5,057 nt of DNA from UBA7887 sp964408735 (GTDB lineage: Bacteria > Pseudomonadota > Alphaproteobacteria > UBA7887): contig CAYPAX010000172.1 in the NCBI GenBank assembly GCA_964408735.1, forward strand, positions 1-5,057, given 5' to 3'. The translations under genes and the position numbers were made by a program. How positions within the stretch are numbered: position 1 is the first letter of the stretch; every line of letters begins with the position of its first letter. The notes below the pieces were generated by a model. That model was not told where the DNA came from and did no database searches. It saw only the letters and a program-made list of their open reading frames with translations. Below, piece after piece: positions 1 to 5,057 of the stretch.

Positions 1-327
1 GGCGACGTGGGGGTGGCGCACCTTCTCGATGCCCTCGTAGAGCGAGATGCCGGCGCCGAGGCCAAAGATCATCACCGCCACCACGAAGGCGTAGAAATAG
101 ATCTCGCGGCCATAGCCGAAAGGATGCTTGGCATCGGCCGGCTTTGCGGACCGCTTCAGGCCATGCAGCAGCAGAACCTGGTTGACGGTATCGACCAGCG
201 AATGGATCGCTTCGCTGAGCATGGCGGAGCTGCCCGTATAGGCCGAGGCCGCAAACTTGGTGACCGCGATCAAGCCGTTTCCGGCCATCGCCGCGAGCAC
301 CACCTTGCGTGAACTCTGTGCCGCCAT
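1..327 (-). CDS. Cation diffusion facilitator (CDF) family metal transporter, N-terminal part (3' end outside window)
   Basis: Only the first 109 residues are present; the gene runs off the left edge. CDF proteins export divalent cations such as Zn2+ across the inner membrane in exchange for protons, normally with about 300 residues, six helices and a cytoplasmic C-terminal domain (not visible here). Visible parts are helix 1 (about residues 9-30), helix 2 (35-57) carrying the SEAIHSLVDTVNQ stretch with H42-x3-D46, the usual transport-site pair of helix 2, the cytoplasmic loop with the family motif HPFGYGRE (68-75), and helix 3 (76-97). The HSLVDT plus HPFGYGR combination resembles the ZnT9-like branch; HxxxD would favour zinc, but the other half of the site (helix 5) lies outside the window, so substrate is inferred. 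The ATG at 325-327 is preceded by GGGAG about 7 bases upstream. It is divergent from the oxygenase gene. Confidence 0.9.
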   Translation of the reverse strand, partial: MAAQSSRKVVLAAMAGNGLIAVTKFAASAYTGSSAMLSEAIHSLVDTVNQVLLLHGLKRSAKPADAKHPFGYGREIYFYAFVVAVMIFGLGAGISLYEGIEKVRHPHVA

Positions 328-379
328 CGTCTCACTCCCATGCCACGTCCCAGCGCCAGAGAGTAGAGCCTGCGAGGCG

Positions 380-408
380 GGTTTGGAACCGGTTTGACCG
401 GGCCCGGT
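380..408. promoter_or_regulatory. Tandem palindromes in the divergent intergenic spacer (candidate operator)
   Basis: Two perfect palindromes lie side by side: AACCGGTT at 387-394 and ACCGGGCCCGGT at 397-408. Their centres are 12 bases apart, a little over one helical turn, and both carry an ACCGG core. GGTTTG is also repeated directly at 380-385 and 391-396, 11 bases apart. The position between two divergent genes suits the binding site of a dimeric regulator acting on either gene. No regulator gene is in the window and the matching protein family is not recognised; function is inferred. Confidence 0.4.
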
Positions 409-421
409 GAGGCTTGATAGG
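394..421 (+). promoter_or_regulatory. Weak candidate sigma-70-type promoter for the PhyH-family gene
   Basis: TTGACC at 394-399 matches five of six bases of the -35 consensus. After a 16-base gap, GATAGG at 416-421 is only a poor -10 match (three of six). If used, transcription would begin near 428 and leave a short leader before the ribosome site at 442-446. The 12-base palindrome at 397-408 would then overlap the -35 element and the spacer, a usual place for a repressor site. The -10 is weak, so this is tentative. Confidence 0.25.
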
Positions 422-451
422 GTCGCCCACCAGCACAATCCGGAGGACACT

Positions 452-1363
452 ATGACGCAGAGGCTGCTCAGCGAGCAGGAGGTTGCCGCCTATCACGACC
501 AGGGCTTTCTGGTTGTGGATTCATTGATTCCCGAAGCCATATTGGCCGATATCGAGCGCGACCTTGGCGGGCTCCTCGACGGTGCGCGCGAGCGCAGCAG
601 CAGTGATACGGTCTTCGATCTCGAAGATAGCCATACGCCGGCAGAGCCGCGGGTGCGCCGCATCAAGCAACCGCATTTGCATTGCGGCATTATCGATGCG
701 CTGCTGCGCAACCCGTTGATCTCCGACATCGTCGCCCAGCTCGTCGGGCCGAACGTACGCTTCCAGGGCACCAAGCTCAATTTCAAGAGCGCCGCGTTCG
801 GTGCGCCTGTCGACTGGCACCAGGACTGGGCCTTCTATCCCCACACCAATGACGACATTCTGGCGGTGGGTGTCATGCTCGACGCCATGACCCCTGACAA
901 TGGCCCGCTGATGGTTCTGCCGGGCAGCCACAAGGGGCCGGCCTACGACCATCACAACGGCGATGTGTTCTGTGGTGCCATGGATATGGCAGCCTGCGGC
1001 TTCGACGTGGCGGATGCGCTGCCGGTGTTAGGCCCGCGCGGCTCAATCAGCCTGCATCATGTCAAGACCGTGCACGGCTCGTCGCTCAACACCTCGGGCG
1101 CCGACCGCCGCCTGCTGCTGTTCGAGATGATGGCAGCAGACGCCTGGCCCCTGATCGGCGCGCCGCACCGCTATGAGGGCCTCGACGATTTTCGCTCGCG
1201 CATCGTCGTCGGAGATCAGACTTTGGAGCCCCGCCTGGAGCCCGTGCCCGTGCGCATCCCGCTGCCGCGCCCGGCCGACGCCGGCTCGATCTACGACGTG
1301 CAGAAGAACATGGCCAGGCGGCAGTTCGCGACCTACGAGGAGAGTGCGGCAGCGGCGGAATAA
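452..1363 (+). CDS. Phytanoyl-CoA dioxygenase (PhyH) family Fe(II)/2-oxoglutarate-dependent oxygenase
   Basis: A complete 303-residue protein of usual PhyH-family length. These cytoplasmic enzymes use Fe(II), O2 and 2-oxoglutarate to hydroxylate a small organic substrate, releasing succinate and CO2. The N-terminus has the family opening (LLSEQEVAAYHDQGFLVVDSLIP, split here as residues 5-14 and 15-27). The metal triad is visible as H123-x-D125 in VDWHQDWAFYPH (120-131) and distal H208 in TVHGS; R219 of ADRRLLLF fits the 2-oxoglutarate carboxylate arginine. TKLNFK (107-112) and NGPLMVLPGSHKG (150-162) are also typical of the double-stranded beta-helix core. The ATG at 452 was chosen because GGAGG at 442-446 lies five bases upstream; a GTG at 407 in the same frame lacks such a site and would add 15 unfamily-like residues. 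It lacks the ectoine hydroxylase signature, so substrate is unknown; no biosynthetic partners are adjacent. Fold and cofactor use are secure, specific role is not. Confidence 0.9.
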   Translation: MTQRLLSEQEVAAYHDQGFLVVDSLIPEAILADIERDLGGLLDGARERSSSDTVFDLEDSHTPAEPRVRRIKQPHLHCGIIDALLRNPLISDIVAQLVGPNVRFQGTKLNFKSAAFGAPVDWHQDWAFYPHTNDDILAVGVMLDAMTPDNGPLMVLPGSHKGPAYDHHNGDVFCGAMDMAACGFDVADALPVLGPRGSISLHHVKTVHGSSLNTSGADRRLLLFEMMAADAWPLIGAPHRYEGLDDFRSRIVVGDQTLEPRLEPVPVRIPLPRPADAGSIYDVQKNMARRQFATYEESAAAAE

Positions 1364-1471
1364 GGGCTGGCGGCGTTGGACGAGTAGACCGCTTCGTAAA
1401 GGCGAACGGAGATGCGGGGTTGAGGCTTGGGTGAGCTGTATCCGGCCGCGCCGCTCGTTGAGCACAATCCA

Positions 1472-1500
1472 TAAAATTTTAGGGAATAGTGCATTTGCAC
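1472..1500. promoter_or_regulatory. AT-rich patch with two short palindromes, possible promoter/operator region
   Basis: A perfect 10-base palindrome TAAAATTTTA (1472-1481) is followed by an inverted repeat GTGCA-TT-TGCAC (1489-1500). It is the most AT-rich spot in an otherwise GC-rich leader. TAAAAT would match five of six -10 bases, but no -35 element stands at the right distance, so a sigma-70 promoter is not claimed. The half-site TTTGCAC recurs at 1559-1565. Assignment as a control region for the tad operon rests on composition and position only. Confidence 0.2.
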
Positions 1501-1585
1501 CATGACGCGGTCGCGGCGTTGTGGCTGAATCCCGTTCGAGCCGGTACCGCAAGCACTGTTTGCACGAAAGTCGGCCGGGAAATAA

Positions 1586-1631
1586 CCGCTCAAGACTGCG
1601 ACAGCCATGTCGGGGGACAGTCGTTGAGCGG
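1586..1631. repeat. Long imperfect inverted repeat: predicted 18-bp RNA hairpin in the tad operon leader
   Basis: Read on the plus strand, CCGCTCAA (1586-1593) pairs with TTGAGCGG (1624-1631), GACTG (1594-1598) with CAGTC (1618-1622), and CGACA (1599-1603) with TGTCG (1608-1612), closing on a GCCA tetraloop. All 18 pairs are Watson-Crick. Only the 3' arm is interrupted, by a single G (1623) and a purine bulge GGGGA (1613-1617). The hairpin is followed by AAAAACC, not a T-run, so it is not an intrinsic terminator for plus-strand transcripts; on the minus strand TTATTT follows, which is also not a proper tract. It ends about 77 bases before the start codon of the TadG-like gene. Possible roles are an mRNA-leader structure, a protein-binding palindrome, or a copy of a dispersed palindromic repeat; the window cannot separate these. 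Confidence 0.6.
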
Positions 1632-1708
1632 AAAAACCAGGGAGCAGAGGCGGATTTTGCGCGGGGCTACGGTTGGCTCCGGGACGTGGGCCTTTGAAAC
1701 AAGGCGGA

Positions 1709-3238
1709 ATGGTGACGATGACTGCTCGCGATGTCTTGGGATTTCCTGCGAAGGGCGAAGAGCCGCACAAAGGCTGGACTCTATGGCGCTTTTTGCGCGA
1801 TCGCGCCGGTGCGAGCGCAATCCTGGTCGCCCTTTCGCTACCTGTGCTCATCGGCTTTGTCGGGCTCGGCGTCGAGACTGGAGTCTGGTACCTGGAAAAG
1901 CGCGAGCTGCAGGAAGCTGCCGATTCCGCGGCACTTGCCGGCGCGCGAGAATTCGCCGCCAATAACGCCACGCAAACGGCGATGCTGGCCGCAGCCACCA
2001 CTGCGGTGAGCAAGAGCGGCTTCTCCGGCGTGACGCCTGTGATCAACCAGCCGCCATCGACAGGCCTTTTCGCCACGGGCGGCACCTATGCCGATCCGAA
2101 TGCCGTCGAAGCTATCGTCACGGAGACCTACAGCACCTATTTCGTCTCGCTTTTCGGCCTCAACAGCGTCGACATCACGACGCGCGCCGTGGCCGTAGAG
2201 GGCGGTGGCAACTCGAACATGACGGCCTGCATCGTGGCCCTGGCCGAAGGTTACCCCAATGAGCCAGAGATTTGCGGCAACAATGCCACCGGGGTCGTAT
2301 TTCAGGGCTCGCTAGACCTGGACTTGTCGAGTTGCACCGCGCATTCGAACGATTCCTGCGGCCCGAGCTACGACTTCAACGGCAATCCCACGATCTCTGT
2401 GGACTGCCTGACCTATAGCGGTGGCTCGGAAGTCGGGGTCGATCCTGTCAGCGGGGACAGCAGCAATCTCACGCTCACCAATTGCGACGAGCCAACCTAC
2501 GCCGATGTCGTCGCCAACCCCTTTTCCGGCGCTTTCGTGCCTTCGAGCCTAGGCTCGTGCCACGCCGCGCCGGACGGCGTGCCTGACCCGTCCGATCCGA
2601 CAAATACCGACAAGCGGGTCTTTACGCCGGGCTATTACTGCGACACCGATCCCAGCCCGAGCGCCGGCGGCATCGAGCTGCTGGGCAGCACCGGCCAGTC
2701 GAACACCCTCGAGCCCGGCGTCTATTTCCTCGAGGGCAGCGTCCGCATCAACGGCGCATCGCTGTCTGCCAACAAAGTGACCATCGTGATGGTCGATAGC
2801 GACGGCACGTTCGATTTCAACGGCAATGGCGACCTGACGCTGATAGCCCCGACCTATAGCGATATTTTCGACAGCAGTTTGGCGCCAGCTTACGATCTCA
2901 TCTATTCCCAAGGCACCCCGACGACCAGCCACAACTGGGCAGGCCTCGCCCTCTACATCACCATGACGAGCGATCTTGGCGACAGCAATCCATGCTCCAA
3001 CAAGATCAACGGAACAGCCTATATGCAAGTCAGCGGCGCGGTCTATGCGCCCAACACCTGCATTACTTTCACCGGCAACAACAGCAGCGGCGGCCCTGAC
3101 GATTCCTGCTTCCAGCTCATAGCCGGCAACATCACGCTCGCGGGCAACGTCACCATGAGCAGCGATGATTGCCAAATGGGTGGCGGTTCGGGCGGCAACG
3201 GCAGCACCTACGGAGCCATAGTGGGGTTAGTGGAATGA
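1709..3238 (+). CDS. TadG-like secreted Tad-domain protein (Flp pilus assembly TadE/G-like, cysteine-rich)
   Basis: A 509-residue protein with a short basic cytoplasmic start, then the Tad N-terminal module: DRAGASAILVAL (31-42), one membrane helix (about 35-55), and the hallmark LQEAADSAALAGA (67-79). The rest (about 80-509) should lie outside the cytoplasmic membrane and is Ser/Thr/Asn/Gly-rich with beta-type repeats, including EPGVYFLEG (335-343) and SGAVYAPN (442-449), features seen in alphaproteobacterial TadG-related proteins. No von Willebrand A domain is recognised, unlike classical TadG. All 12 cysteines (174, 189, 209, 217, 233, 259, 284, 311, 429, 451, 467, 488) lie in the exported part, suggesting disulfides. 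There is no Glu at +5 after G34 (Leu39), so prepilin-peptidase cleavage is unlikely. Start: ATG 1709 follows AAGG (1701-1704) by four bases; ATG 1718 (three residues shorter) is an almost equal alternative. It is the first operon gene and overlaps the next by ATGA. Exact role in pilus or surface assembly is inferred. Confidence 0.85.
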   Translation: MVTMTARDVLGFPAKGEEPHKGWTLWRFLRDRAGASAILVALSLPVLIGFVGLGVETGVWYLEKRELQEAADSAALAGAREFAANNATQTAMLAAATTAVSKSGFSGVTPVINQPPSTGLFATGGTYADPNAVEAIVTETYSTYFVSLFGLNSVDITTRAVAVEGGGNSNMTACIVALAEGYPNEPEICGNNATGVVFQGSLDLDLSSCTAHSNDSCGPSYDFNGNPTISVDCLTYSGGSEVGVDPVSGDSSNLTLTNCDEPTYADVVANPFSGAFVPSSLGSCHAAPDGVPDPSDPTNTDKRVFTPGYYCDTDPSPSAGGIELLGSTGQSNTLEPGVYFLEGSVRINGASLSANKVTIVMVDSDGTFDFNGNGDLTLIAPTYSDIFDSSLAPAYDLIYSQGTPTTSHNWAGLALYITMTSDLGDSNPCSNKINGTAYMQVSGAVYAPNTCITFTGNNSSGGPDDSCFQLIAGNITLAGNVTMSSDDCQMGGGSGGNGSTYGAIVGLVE

Positions 3239-3723
3239 CAGCGATCAGGAAAAGACTGGCTCGCCTCGTCGGGCGCACCACAAGGGATCGCCGCGGCGTT
3301 GCCGCCGTGGAGTTCGCATTGTTTGCGCCCGTCCTTCTGGTGCTGACCGCGGGCGTGATCGATTTCAGCCTCTATGTCGGCACCCGCATCGAGCTCGAAC
3401 AGGCGCTGCGGGCAGGCGCGCAATATGCGCTCAAGGACTTCAAGGATTCGACAACCATCAGCGCGGCCGTGACCGCCGCCACCGATCTGTCGTCGGTCAG
3501 CGTGAGCTACGATCCCGCCACCGATTCCTATTGTGAGTGCCCCGACGGCACGACGAATGCTTGTCCGGGCAATGCCAGCTATTCCGCCTGCTCTACCGGC
3601 GAGCGTCCTGGCCTGTTCGTGACGCTCAGCGGTAGCACCACGTTCGATCCGATGTTCGCCGACCTGCCGGGTCTGTCCAGCAACATGTCGGTCACCCAAC
3701 AGGTGACCATGAGGGTAAGATGA
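3235..3723 (+). CDS. TadE-like pseudopilin (TadE/TadG family type IV pilus assembly protein)
   Basis: A 162-residue protein of usual TadE length. Residues 17-27 (RDRRGVAAVEF) hold a type IV prepilin-like processing site: G21 followed by V22, with E26 at mature position +5, then a hydrophobic helix (about 27-47). TadE and TadF proteins of this kind are known in other bacteria to be cut by the prepilin peptidase TadV; no such peptidase gene is in this window. The mature domain faces outward and contains a CxC-x7-C-x8-C group (C100, C102, C110, C119) in a segment reading YCECPDGTTNACPG, suggesting a disulfide-locked loop. The ATG at 3235 overlaps the TGA of the TadG-like gene as ATGA, indicating translational coupling; an earlier in-frame ATG at 3169 lies inside the upstream gene and adds non-family sequence. 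It could be called TadE or TadF; the family is sure, the letter is not. Confidence 0.88.
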   Translation: MTAIRKRLARLVGRTTRDRRGVAAVEFALFAPVLLVLTAGVIDFSLYVGTRIELEQALRAGAQYALKDFKDSTTISAAVTAATDLSSVSVSYDPATDSYCECPDGTTNACPGNASYSACSTGERPGLFVTLSGSTTFDPMFADLPGLSSNMSVTQQVTMRVR

Positions 3724-4208
3724 TGCGCTCCGTACCATGCAACCGCAGGCAAGGCTGGTGGCGAGACCGCTCCGGCGCCGCCGCCGTCGAAATGGCTTTC
3801 GTGCTGCCCCTTTTCGTGGCTTTTCTGATGGGCATCATCGAGACCGGCCGCCTGTTCTGGTATCAGGTCTCTCTGCGCCAGGCGGTCGAACAGACGGCAC
3901 GCTACGCCATGGCGGAGTACACACGGGAATCCTTTTACAACGACAATTTCGCCACCTGGTTTGGCAATTGGTCCGCGTCGCTGGAATCTCAAGCGGCCCC
4001 GGAAATTTATGCCTGGAGTGGAGACGGTATCACCTTCTCGGCCACCACCACGGCGGCAAACGCCACGACCAATATCGATTTCGTGACCATCGATGCCAGC
4101 TACACCTTCACATTCATTGTCGATGTCATCCCGGGCATGTCGACGGTAGAGCTCACTGCAACGTCCCGAACGCCGCTGGTCGGCTATGGCACCACCTACG
4201 CAGGTTGA
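3720..4208 (+). CDS. Second TadE-like pseudopilin (TadE/TadF type)
   Basis: Also 162 residues. RDRSGAAAVEM (15-25) gives a processing site G19/A20 with E24 at mature +5, followed by a membrane helix (about 25-46) and ETGRLFWYQVSLRQAVEQTARYA (41-50, 51-63), the usual TadE continuation in which the helix runs on. The rest is a Thr/Ala/Ser-rich exported domain with FSATTTAANATTN and an aromatic beta-like end. The mature part has no cysteine, unlike its neighbour; the only Cys (C7) lies in the leader. The start at 3720 overlaps the previous stop as ATGA and has GAGG at 3711-3714 five bases upstream; ATG 3723 one codon later is equally workable. It is presumably a partner of the preceding TadE-like protein in one membrane-anchored minor-pilin complex. 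Family certain, TadE versus TadF label uncertain. Confidence 0.88.
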   Translation: MMRSVPCNRRQGWWRDRSGAAAVEMAFVLPLFVAFLMGIIETGRLFWYQVSLRQAVEQTARYAMAEYTRESFYNDNFATWFGNWSASLESQAAPEIYAWSGDGITFSATTTAANATTNIDFVTIDASYTFTFIVDVIPGMSTVELTATSRTPLVGYGTTYAG

Positions 4209-4222
4209 TCGCAGACGCGAAC

Positions 4223-4228
4223 AGGAGG
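4223..4228 (+). promoter_or_regulatory. Strong ribosome binding site deciding the start of the DsbB-like gene
   Basis: AGGAGG stands five bases before the ATG at 4234 and fixes this start over upstream in-frame possibilities. The 15 bases from 4224 to 4238 (GGAGGACACTATGAC) are identical to those at 442-456 in front of the oxygenase gene. It gives the fourth operon gene its own efficient initiation in place of the coupled overlaps used upstream. Confidence 0.7.
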
Positions 4229-4233
4229 ACACT

Positions 4234-4719
4234 ATGACCGTATCCGTAACCGCAGCGCCCGAGCGCACCATGTCCCTTTCGCCAAAGCTTTACTTCTCGC
4301 TTCTCGTGGTTGCCTGCACCATCGCGCTCGGATGGGCGCTGGCGGTTCAGCTCGAGCGTGGCCTGTTCCTGGGCAGCCTGGGCCTTTTCCAGCAGGTCAG
4401 CTATATCGCCTTGATCCTGCTCGGGTCGGCGGGAATCCTTTTCGGCAGCGCCGTAAAGCGGGGGCGCCTTGCCATGGTCATCGCCACCTTGTGCATGCTC
4501 GCGCTGTTCGCCAATTTCATCTTCGCCTGCATGCAGGTCGGTGGCGAGATGGGTGTGTGGAGCGGCCCGGTGAGCCTGCTGCAGCAGTCTTCGAGCATGC
4601 GGTTCAGCGAGACCACGTGGTCCCTGCTAGGCATCTCCCTTGCCGGCTGGAACGGTACCATCGCCTTGTTGCTCGGCTTGGTGTCGCTGGCAACGCTGCT
4701 GCGCTGGAGCCGCAACTGA
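4234..4719 (+). CDS. Four-helix membrane protein resembling DsbB but lacking its catalytic cysteines
   Basis: A 161-residue inner-membrane protein with four predicted helices (about 19-40, 55-74, 79-101, 134-157). DsbB reoxidises DsbA by passing electrons to quinone and needs two cysteine pairs. By eye, this sequence follows alphaproteobacterial DsbB: GEMGVWSGP (104-112) matches the loop motif GxExGxWxGP, and WSLLGISLAGWN (129-140) matches the conserved WxLxGxSxAGxN start of helix 4; QQVSY (53-57) fits the QRxPY stretch after the first CxxC. At the expected CxxC stands GSLG (47-50), no Cys follows the GP at 111-112, and F124 stands where the fourth Cys would be. The three remaining cysteines (C28, C87, C99) are within helices. 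It therefore probably keeps the fold without the standard redox chemistry. It lies 25 bases behind the second TadE-like gene, likely in the same operon. The alternative is an unrelated four-helix protein; family assignment is moderate. Confidence 0.6.
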   Translation: MTVSVTAAPERTMSLSPKLYFSLLVVACTIALGWALAVQLERGLFLGSLGLFQQVSYIALILLGSAGILFGSAVKRGRLAMVIATLCMLALFANFIFACMQVGGEMGVWSGPVSLLQQSSSMRFSETTWSLLGISLAGWNGTIALLLGLVSLATLLRWSRN

Positions 4720-4728
4720 GCCTTGGCG

Positions 4729-5057
4729 TTACTCGTCGGCAAGCGGTAGCTCGAACCAAAATGTGGAGCCTTCTCCGACCACGCTGTCGAAGCCGATAGC
4801 GCCGCCCATGCTTTCCACCAGCTGGCGGCTGATGGACAGCCCGATGCCGGTGCCCTCGATGCGCGATGACCCGGCGTCGAATCTTGAAAACGGGCGGAAC
4901 ACCTCGGCGCGGTTTTCGGCGGCGATGCCGGGGCCGGTATCCGTGACGCACATGCGCACCATGTAGGTGTGGGTGACGGTCACAACGACGCTTACCGTCC
5001 CCCTGGATAACGTACAAAATCTTTCGCACATTTGCGGGCGACGATGGTTCCTTTCAG
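4729..5057 (-). CDS. Sensor histidine kinase, C-terminal ATP-binding (HATPase_c) domain (5' end outside window)
   Basis: This is the last part of a two-component sensor kinase, which autophosphorylates a histidine using ATP and passes the phosphate to a response regulator; the phosphohistidine domain and sensors lie beyond the right edge. Visible ATP-lid motifs are the G1 box DTGPGI (bases 4924-4941), the F box VFRPFSRF, and the G2 box GTGIGL (4837-4854), followed by the typical GGAIGFDSVVGEGSTFWFELPL ending (in two parts GGAIGFDSVVGEGS and TFWFELPL) and a TAA stop at 4729-4731. There is no receiver domain after it. The reading is convincing only up to GTVSVVV (about base 4998); from there to the edge the same frame stays open but has no N box with its Asn, and another frame reads more like a kinase (see findings). 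It converges with the DsbB-like gene, 9 bases apart, with no terminator hairpin seen. Confidence 0.85.
   Translation of the reverse strand, partial: ERNHRRPQMCERFCTLSRGTVSVVVTVTHTYMVRMCVTDTGPGIAAENRAEVFRPFSRFDAGSSRIEGTGIGLSISRQLVESMGGAIGFDSVVGEGSTFWFELPLADE

Larger units (their letters stand above)
1364..1708. other. Gene-free leader between the oxygenase gene and the tad operon
   Basis: This 345-base stretch has no convincing coding sequence on either strand: the open frames crossing it carry no recognisable motif and start or end inside neighbouring genes. It contains an AT-rich palindromic patch (1472-1500) and a long inverted repeat (1586-1631), listed separately. TCGTTGAGC occurs twice, at 1455-1463 and 1621-1629. 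No intrinsic terminator with a T-run follows the oxygenase gene. The promoter of the downstream operon should lie here, but I could not assign one with a good -35/-10 pair. Confidence 0.6.

Noticed and set aside
407..451. A GTG at 407 as start of the oxygenase gene
   Set aside because: It falls inside the ACCGGGCCCGGT palindrome, has no ribosome site, and the ATG at 452 has GGAGG at ideal spacing and begins where family similarity begins.
452..1363. Ectoine hydroxylase (EctD) as identity of the PhyH-family protein
   Set aside because: The characteristic EctD segment around the metal motif is not present, and no ectoine biosynthesis genes are adjacent; only the family can be named.
1586..1631. 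Rho-independent terminator for the oxygenase gene
   Set aside because: The stem is strong but is followed by AAAAACC and not by a T-run, and it is more than 220 bases after the stop codon.
1673..1708. A TTG at 1673 as start of the TadG-like gene
   Set aside because: It has no good ribosome site and would add 12 residues without family similarity; ATG 1709 (or 1718) is better supported.
1333..2085. A 250-codon open frame on the minus strand across the tad leader and the start of the TadG-like gene
   Set aside because: It is antisense to a clear Tad-domain coding region, is low-complexity (Pro/Ser/Ala/Arg), and shows no recognisable family motif; long open antisense frames are common at high G+C.
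3579..4271. A 230-codon minus-strand open frame across the TadE-like genes
   Set aside because: It is antisense to two well-supported TadE-like genes and has no recognisable domain.
4700..4760. Bidirectional terminator between the convergent DsbB-like and kinase genes
   Set aside because: Only 9 bases separate the stop codons and no stable stem with a T-run was found across them.
4332..4799. A 155-codon plus-strand open frame overlapping the DsbB-like gene and the kinase end
   Set aside because: It is Arg/Ala/His-rich out-of-frame sequence spanning two better-supported genes on opposite strands, with no ribosome site.

Overview
The window is a high-GC stretch (by eye a little above 60% G+C) of ordinary bacterial chromosome. 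The gene families and the style of its pilus genes (TadG-like and TadE-like proteins with an alphaproteobacterial look, ATGA start/stop overlaps) suggest an alphaproteobacterium, most likely of the Hyphomicrobiales; this is an inference from family resemblance, not a taxonomic proof. Both ends cut through a gene.

Left part: the first 109 codons of a cation-efflux (CDF) transporter run leftwards off the window (1-327, minus). Divergent from it is a complete phytanoyl-CoA-dioxygenase-family Fe(II)/2-oxoglutarate oxygenase (452-1363, plus). The 124-base divergent spacer holds two neighbouring perfect palindromes, one of which overlaps a weak candidate promoter for the oxygenase.

Middle: a gene-free leader (1364-1708) contains an AT-rich palindromic patch and, at 1586-1631, a striking 18-bp imperfect inverted repeat that would fold into a long RNA hairpin. 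Then comes a tight operon: a large secreted TadG-like protein (1709-3238), two TadE-like pseudopilins (3235-3723 and 3720-4208), each joined by a 4-base ATGA overlap, and, 25 bases later, a small four-helix membrane protein (4234-4719). No pilin, ATPase, secretin or platform gene accompanies them, so this is a self-contained tadG-tadE-tadE cluster without the rest of a Tad/Flp system nearby.

The most interesting reading concerns the last gene of that operon. Its sequence aligns by eye with alphaproteobacterial DsbB (the quinone-linked oxidase that recharges the disulfide-forming enzyme DsbA), yet all four catalytic cysteines appear to be replaced. It sits directly behind Tad proteins that are unusually rich in cysteine (12 in the exported domain of the TadG-like protein, a CxC cluster in the first TadE-like protein). 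This suggests a non-catalytic DsbB relative dedicated to these surface proteins, an idea that can be tested by comparative genomics.

Right part: the ATP-binding end of a sensor histidine kinase lies on the minus strand (4729-5057), convergent with the operon and separated from it by only 9 bases. Its last 60 bases before the window edge look frameshifted or poorly determined.
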